DNA from: HXMU1420-2 sp040830545
Lineage (GTDB): Bacteria; Pseudomonadota; Alphaproteobacteria; Rhodobacterales; Rhodobacteraceae
Direction: 5' to 3'
NCBI GenBank assembly: GCA_040830545.1
Contig: JBFOMB010000209.1
Coordinates: 1 to 24,268 of the forward strand
Length of the DNA stretch: 24,268 nt
This document shows positions 21,367 to 24,268 of this stretch, piece by piece (within the stretch, counting starts at the first letter, position 1; every line of letters starts with the position of its first letter). A program made the translations under genes and the position numbers. The notes below the pieces were generated by a model that did no database searches, was not told where the DNA came from, and worked only from the letters and a program-made list of their open reading frames with translations.

Positions 21367-22353
21367 ATGCCTGATCAACTGCTATTTGCGATGGAGGTCA
21401 CTCTGAACGGCCTCATGGCCGGGGTTCTCTATGCGCTGGTTGCGCTGGGCTTTGTGCTAATCTTCAAGGCGTCGGGGATCTTCAACTTTGCCCAGGGCGT
21501 CATGGCGTTGTTCGCGGCGGCGACGCTTGTGGGGATCATGGACGGGCAGGTGCCGTTTGCGCATCTGATCAACTCGATCTTCGGGACCAAGGTGCATCAT
21601 TTTGGTTGGCATCTGCCTGCGCTGCTGGGGATCGCTTTGGCGATTGTGGTCATGGTGTTCCTGGCCTGGGCGGTGCAGCGGTTTGTCATGCGCCATCTGG
21701 TCAATCAGGAACCGATCATCCTGTTTATGGCGACAATTGGACTGGCCTATTTCCTGGAAGGGTTCAGCGACCTGATGTGGGGGTCGGAGATCAAGAAGCT
21801 GGATGTAGGTCTGCCACAGGGGATCAACACCTGGATTGATGAGACCACGTTCAACCTGTTTGGGTATGGGTTCTTCATCGACAACCTGGACATTGTCGCC
21901 ACGATCATCGCGGCCCTTCTGGTGGTCGCGCTGGTGGCGTTCAGCCAGTACACCAAGCAGGGCCGCGCGATGCGGGCTGTGGCGGATGACCATCAGGCGG
22001 CGTTGAGCGTAGGCATTTCGCTGAACTTCATCTGGGTTCTGGTCTGGTCGCTGGCTGGGTTTGTGGCGCTGGTGGCGGGTATCGTCTGGGGCCCCAAGTC
22101 GGGCGTTCAGTTTTCGCTGTCGCTGATTGCGCTGAAGGCGCTGCCTGTGCTGATGCTGGGCGGGTTCACCTCGATCCCCGGGGCGATTGTCGGCGGGCTG
22201 ATCATCGGTGTGGGTGAGAAGCTGTTTGAATTTGCCATCGGGCCGCTGGTTGGCGGGGCGACGGAGAACTGGTTTGCCTATGTGCTGGCGCTGGTGTTCC
22301 TGGTGTTCCGACCGCAGGGCCTGTTTGGCGACAAGATTATCGAGAGGGTGTAG
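21367..22353 (+). CDS. LivH-type ABC transporter permease
   Basis: A 328-residue inner-membrane permease of the branched-chain amino acid (LivH) family. It has about eight hydrophobic segments. Family marks are the N-terminal MEVTLNGLMAGVLYALVALG and FKASGIFNFAQGVMALF, the cytoplasmic coupling region QYTKQGRAMRAVADDHQAALSVGI, and LKALPVLMLGGFTSIPGAIVGG. A GAGAGG ribosome site precedes ATG 21367. It pairs with the LivM-type protein encoded 680 bases downstream; in most Liv operons these two genes are adjacent, but here two small genes separate them. The linked CoA ligase argues for a carboxylic acid, not an amino acid, as substrate (inference). Confidence 0.95.
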   Translation: MPDQLLFAMEVTLNGLMAGVLYALVALGFVLIFKASGIFNFAQGVMALFAAATLVGIMDGQVPFAHLINSIFGTKVHHFGWHLPALLGIALAIVVMVFLAWAVQRFVMRHLVNQEPIILFMATIGLAYFLEGFSDLMWGSEIKKLDVGLPQGINTWIDETTFNLFGYGFFIDNLDIVATIIAALLVVALVAFSQYTKQGRAMRAVADDHQAALSVGISLNFIWVLVWSLAGFVALVAGIVWGPKSGVQFSLSLIALKALPVLMLGGFTSIPGAIVGGLIIGVGEKLFEFAIGPLVGGATENWFAYVLALVFLVFRPQGLFGDKIIERV

Positions 22354-22355
22354 CC

Positions 22356-22775
22356 ATGCGGTTTGCAGCCTCTCTGTTCGCGCTGCTCAGCCTGTCGGCT
22401 CCGGCCTTTGCTGCCTGTGTCGATGGGGCAGATGGCCCGCAGCGTGCGCCGTTTGAGATCCTGAAAGCATCCGTGCTGAACGGGGATTTTGAAAGTGCGG
22501 CGTCCCAGATCGACCTGGGCGGCAATCGCGAGAACGAGATTGTGGCCGCCCTGTCCCGTCTGGGTCGGGCCGGGGTGACGTCGTTTGAACATTGCATCCT
22601 TCTGCGGCGCCAGATGCACAGCCCGAACTTCACGTCCGAGATTGTCTACTACACGGACGGGGCGGACCGGGAATACTGGCTGCTGATTTCAGGCGTGCAG
22701 ATCGACGGGGAAACCCGGCTGATCGATGTGCAGCTGAGCGAGAGTTACAAACGGTTCCGGGAGTGGCTGCAATGA
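22356..22775 (+). CDS. Unrecognised small exported protein
   Basis: A 139-residue protein with a clear Sec signal peptide (MRFAASLFALLSLSAPAFA, cleavage expected at AFA-AC). The mature form has two cysteines, C21 and C80, suited to one disulfide. The central part is helical (FEILKASVLNGDFESAASQI, ALSRLGRAG), and the C-terminus holds strand-like segments (SEIVYYTDG, EYWLLISGVQI, RLIDVQLSESYKRF), a pattern reminiscent of small periplasmic domains of the NTF2-like or DUF type, though I cannot assign one. ATG 22356 comes two bases after the livH stop and has a GAGAGGG site. Its stop overlaps the next gene by 4 bases. Function unknown; its place between livH and livM suggests a link to transport. 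Confidence 0.78.
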   Translation: MRFAASLFALLSLSAPAFAACVDGADGPQRAPFEILKASVLNGDFESAASQIDLGGNRENEIVAALSRLGRAGVTSFEHCILLRRQMHSPNFTSEIVYYTDGADREYWLLISGVQIDGETRLIDVQLSESYKRFREWLQ

Positions 22776-23029
22776 TGAAGCTGGTTGCCATCATCAATGT
22801 CATCGCCTGGTCCGGGTTCTGGGCCTTTGGCTATATCGCGATCACGTCCGAGGGGTTGACCAGCACGCAACTGGCCGTGGCGTCGGTCATTGCCTTTGCC
22901 GGTCTGGTCACCGGTGTCTTTGCCTATCTGAAACTGGTCCGCGCCTCCGAGGCGTCGGGCTATGCCAATCCATCGAACAAACTGGACGCGGAAGAACGTC
23001 GCCGTGCCCACGCTCAGGGGAGTGTCTGA
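22772..23029 (+). CDS. Unrecognised two-helix membrane protein
   Basis: An 85-residue protein with two predicted membrane helices (about 4-25, LVAIINVIAWSGFWAFGYIAI, and about 33-55, QLAVASVIAFAGLVTGVFAYL) and a charged cytoplasm-like tail ending KLDAEERRRAHAQGSV. ATG 22772 overlaps the preceding stop codon (ATGA); a second ATG at 22775 would shorten it by one residue. It lies 3 bases before the livM start, and its tail region provides that gene's ribosome site (AGGGGAG). No family was recognised. It might be a small accessory subunit of the permease, which is inference from the gene order only. Confidence 0.72.
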   Translation: MMKLVAIINVIAWSGFWAFGYIAITSEGLTSTQLAVASVIAFAGLVTGVFAYLKLVRASEASGYANPSNKLDAEERRRAHAQGSV

Positions 23030-23032
23030 TCC

Positions 23033-24109
23033 ATGTTTTACCGCGAAGCCGGTGATTTCAGCACCACGTATCCGCAGGACAGCCAGACTTTTCCGATCCG
23101 GTTTGACCGCTATCGGTACTATGTTGTCATGGCCTTTGCTTTTCTGGTCGTGCCGTTTTTGATCAACGACTACTGGGCCAATGCGATCCTGTTGCCGTTT
23201 CTGATCTATGCGATTGCCGCGATTGGGCTGAACATCCTGACCGGCTATTGCGGGCAGGTGTCGCTGGGAACGGGCGGGTTCATGGCGGTGGGGGCATATG
23301 CCTGTTACAAGCTGATGACGGCCTTTCCTGATGTGAACATATTCTTCCATGTGATCCTGGCGGGGGGCGTGACAGCCTTTGTCGGGGTGCTGTTCGGGTT
23401 GCCGAGCCTTCGGATCAAGGGGTTCTATCTGGCGGTGGCCACTTTGGCTGCGCAGTTCTTTCTGGTCTGGTTGTTCAACCGGGTGCCGTGGTTCTACAAC
23501 TACTCAGCGTCGGGTCAGATCAACGCCCCGGAGCGTACCCTGTTCGGGATCGAAGTGACCGGCCCGAACACCGAGGCCTGGGCGACCTATCTGTTTTGTC
23601 TGATTTTCTGCGCAGGCTCTGCGATCATCGCGCGCAACCTGACGCGCGGCACGTTGGGCCGGACATGGATGGCGATCCGCGACATGGACATCGCCGCAGA
23701 GATCATTGGTGTGAACCCGCTGCGCGCCAAACTGACGGCCTTTGCCATCAGTTCGTTCTTTGTCGGCATTTCCGGCGCGCTGTTCTTTGCCGTCTATCTG
23801 GGTGCGGTTGAAGTGGGCGAGGTGTTCGGGATCAACAAATCATTCCTCGTCCTGTTCATGATCATCATTGGCGGTCTGGGCTCGATCTTTGGCTCGTTTG
23901 CCGGGGCGGCGTTCCTGGTGCTGCTGCCCGTGGTGCTGAAGCTGATCGGCGTGGACATGCTGGGCTGGGCAACGGACATCGTGGCACATATCCAGCTGCT
24001 GATCGTCGGCGCGCTGATCATCATATTCCTGATCCTGGAACCCCACGGGCTGGCGCAGTTGTGGCGGCTGGCCAAGGAGAAATTGAGATTGTGGCCCTTC
24101 CCGCACTAG
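23033..24109 (+). CDS. LivM-type ABC transporter permease
   Basis: A 358-residue inner-membrane permease of the LivM family. The family start of the conserved core, IYAIAAIGLNILTGYCGQVSLGTGGFMAVGAYA, is at about 58-92, followed by GLPSLRIKGFYLAVATLAAQ, the coupling region RDMDIAAEIIGVNPLRAKLTAFAISSFFVGISGALF and GGLGSIFGSFAGAAFLVLLP. It carries a ~25-residue hydrophilic N-terminus ahead of the first helix and ends with EPHGLAQLWRLAKEKLRLWPFPH. It forms the translocation pore with the LivH-type protein. A AGGGGAG ribosome site at the end of the preceding small gene serves ATG 23033. The tail is intact, but the DNA just after its stop looks of lower quality. Confidence 0.95.
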   Translation: MFYREAGDFSTTYPQDSQTFPIRFDRYRYYVVMAFAFLVVPFLINDYWANAILLPFLIYAIAAIGLNILTGYCGQVSLGTGGFMAVGAYACYKLMTAFPDVNIFFHVILAGGVTAFVGVLFGLPSLRIKGFYLAVATLAAQFFLVWLFNRVPWFYNYSASGQINAPERTLFGIEVTGPNTEAWATYLFCLIFCAGSAIIARNLTRGTLGRTWMAIRDMDIAAEIIGVNPLRAKLTAFAISSFFVGISGALFFAVYLGAVEVGEVFGINKSFLVLFMIIIGGLGSIFGSFAGAAFLVLLPVVLKLIGVDMLGWATDIVAHIQLLIVGALIIIFLILEPHGLAQLWRLAKEKLRLWPFPH

Positions 24110-24126
24110 CGGCGGGGTCCGAAAAC

Positions 24127-24146
24127 GGGGGGTTTCCCCCCCCCCC
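24127..24146. other. G6-TTT-C11 homopolymer tract, likely sequencing artefact
   Basis: Six G (24127-24132), TTT and eleven C (24136-24146) follow the livM stop codon. A run of 11 C occurs nowhere else in the window. A genuine GGGGGG-TTT-CCCCCC hairpin may exist here with an inflated C count. Further inflated-looking runs follow at 24181-24185 and 24245-24254, so the right end appears to be poorly resolved sequence. Confidence 0.55.
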
Positions 24147-24186
24147 TAAAAGCACCTCCGGCCAAACCAAAAGGAGGGAACCCCCA

Positions 24187-24268
24187 CTGAAAAGAAAATC
24201 GCAAACAAGGGTTCTGGCGCCCGTATTGCGGGCGGGCCGCGGGGTGGGGGCCCCTTGTTTTCCTCCCC
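24187..24268 (+). pseudogene. Possible start of LivK-type binding protein, damaged read
   Basis: From CTG at 24187 one frame reads KRKSQTRVLAPVLRAG and then breaks into an unlikely RGVGAPCFPP. The basic start followed by an Ala/Leu/Val-rich run looks like the signal peptide of a periplasmic solute-binding protein, exactly what a Liv-type operon would carry next. A purine-rich AAAAGGAGGG (24169-24178) lies upstream as ribosome site. The expected ATG is absent and the hydrophobic stretch is disrupted, most simply by base-call errors at the end of the assembled sequence. It could instead be a real decayed gene. Only 82 bases are visible. Confidence 0.3.

Noticed and set aside
21330..21374. A 14-codon frame (ATG 21330) between the small exported protein and livH
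   Set aside because: It overlaps the livH start, has no clear ribosome site and its composition shows no leader-peptide bias.
24127..24146. G6-TTT-C11 as a strong terminator after livM
   Set aside because: The C run is longer than anything else in the window and lies in a stretch with other inflated runs, so the structure cannot be trusted; no T-tract follows.
1..24268. CRISPR arrays, tRNA/rRNA genes, prophage or insertion sequences
   Set aside because: No regularly spaced direct repeats, no cloverleaf-like sequences and no transposase or integrase frames were recognised by reading; a covariance-model scan was not possible.

Overview
The window looks like chromosomal DNA from a marine alphaproteobacterium of the Rhodobacterales (Roseobacter group). 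The basis is high GC with strongly GC-biased third codon positions, the gene families present (a bacterial saccharopine lysine-degradation pair, an FdhA-type formate dehydrogenase, a FadD/Liv-type ABC cluster) and short interspersed repeats of the GAGTATTTG...AAGATGAAG kind that I associate with this group. This is a judgement from reading, not from a database search. No tRNA, rRNA, CRISPR array, insertion sequence or prophage gene was found.

Layout. (1) 1-1877: the 5' end of a DUF1801 gene on the minus strand, then a Tat-exported metallo-beta-lactamase-fold hydrolase and a VIT/CCC1-type iron/manganese transporter. (2) 1878-2234: a gene-poor stretch with a mosaic of hairpins, an inverted pair of interspersed repeats, and directly before ileS a possible 18-codon leader peptide with four isoleucine codons followed by a GC-rich hairpin. 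(3) 2235-6228: ileS, an ogt-type DNA alkyl-transferase, and a small protein with a GreA/GreB-like C-terminus, ending in a shared terminator. (4) 9835 down to 6358 on the minus strand: a tightly packed operon of histidine phosphatase, glutathione S-transferase, LYS1-type saccharopine dehydrogenase (lysine-ketoglutarate reductase role) and LYS9-type saccharopine dehydrogenase, probably for lysine catabolism. (5) 10062-15047: a large molybdenum/iron-sulfur formate dehydrogenase alpha subunit without partner subunits in the window, a probable HNH restriction-type endonuclease, and an M20-family carbamoylase/amidohydrolase overlapping it by 4 nt. (6) 15048-15165: a long perfect inverted repeat between convergent genes. 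(7) 17765 down to 15166 on the minus strand: a soluble hybrid PAS histidine kinase and its OmpR-type response regulator. (8) 17963-24268: diverging from the kinase, a long-chain acyl-CoA ligase (TTG start), LivG-type ATPase, LivH-type and LivM-type permeases, with three small unrecognised envelope proteins interleaved, then what looks like the damaged start of a periplasmic binding protein gene.

Region 8 together with region 7 reads as a sensed uptake-and-activation system: the two-component pair probably controls import of a carboxylic acid by the ABC transporter and its activation to a CoA thioester by the ligase. The substrate cannot be read from the sequence. The least explained items are the Ile-rich leader before ileS, the three small proteins embedded in the ABC operon and the HNH endonuclease with an unassigned N-terminal half. 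The last ~150 bases carry expanded G/C homopolymers and appear to be of poor sequence quality.
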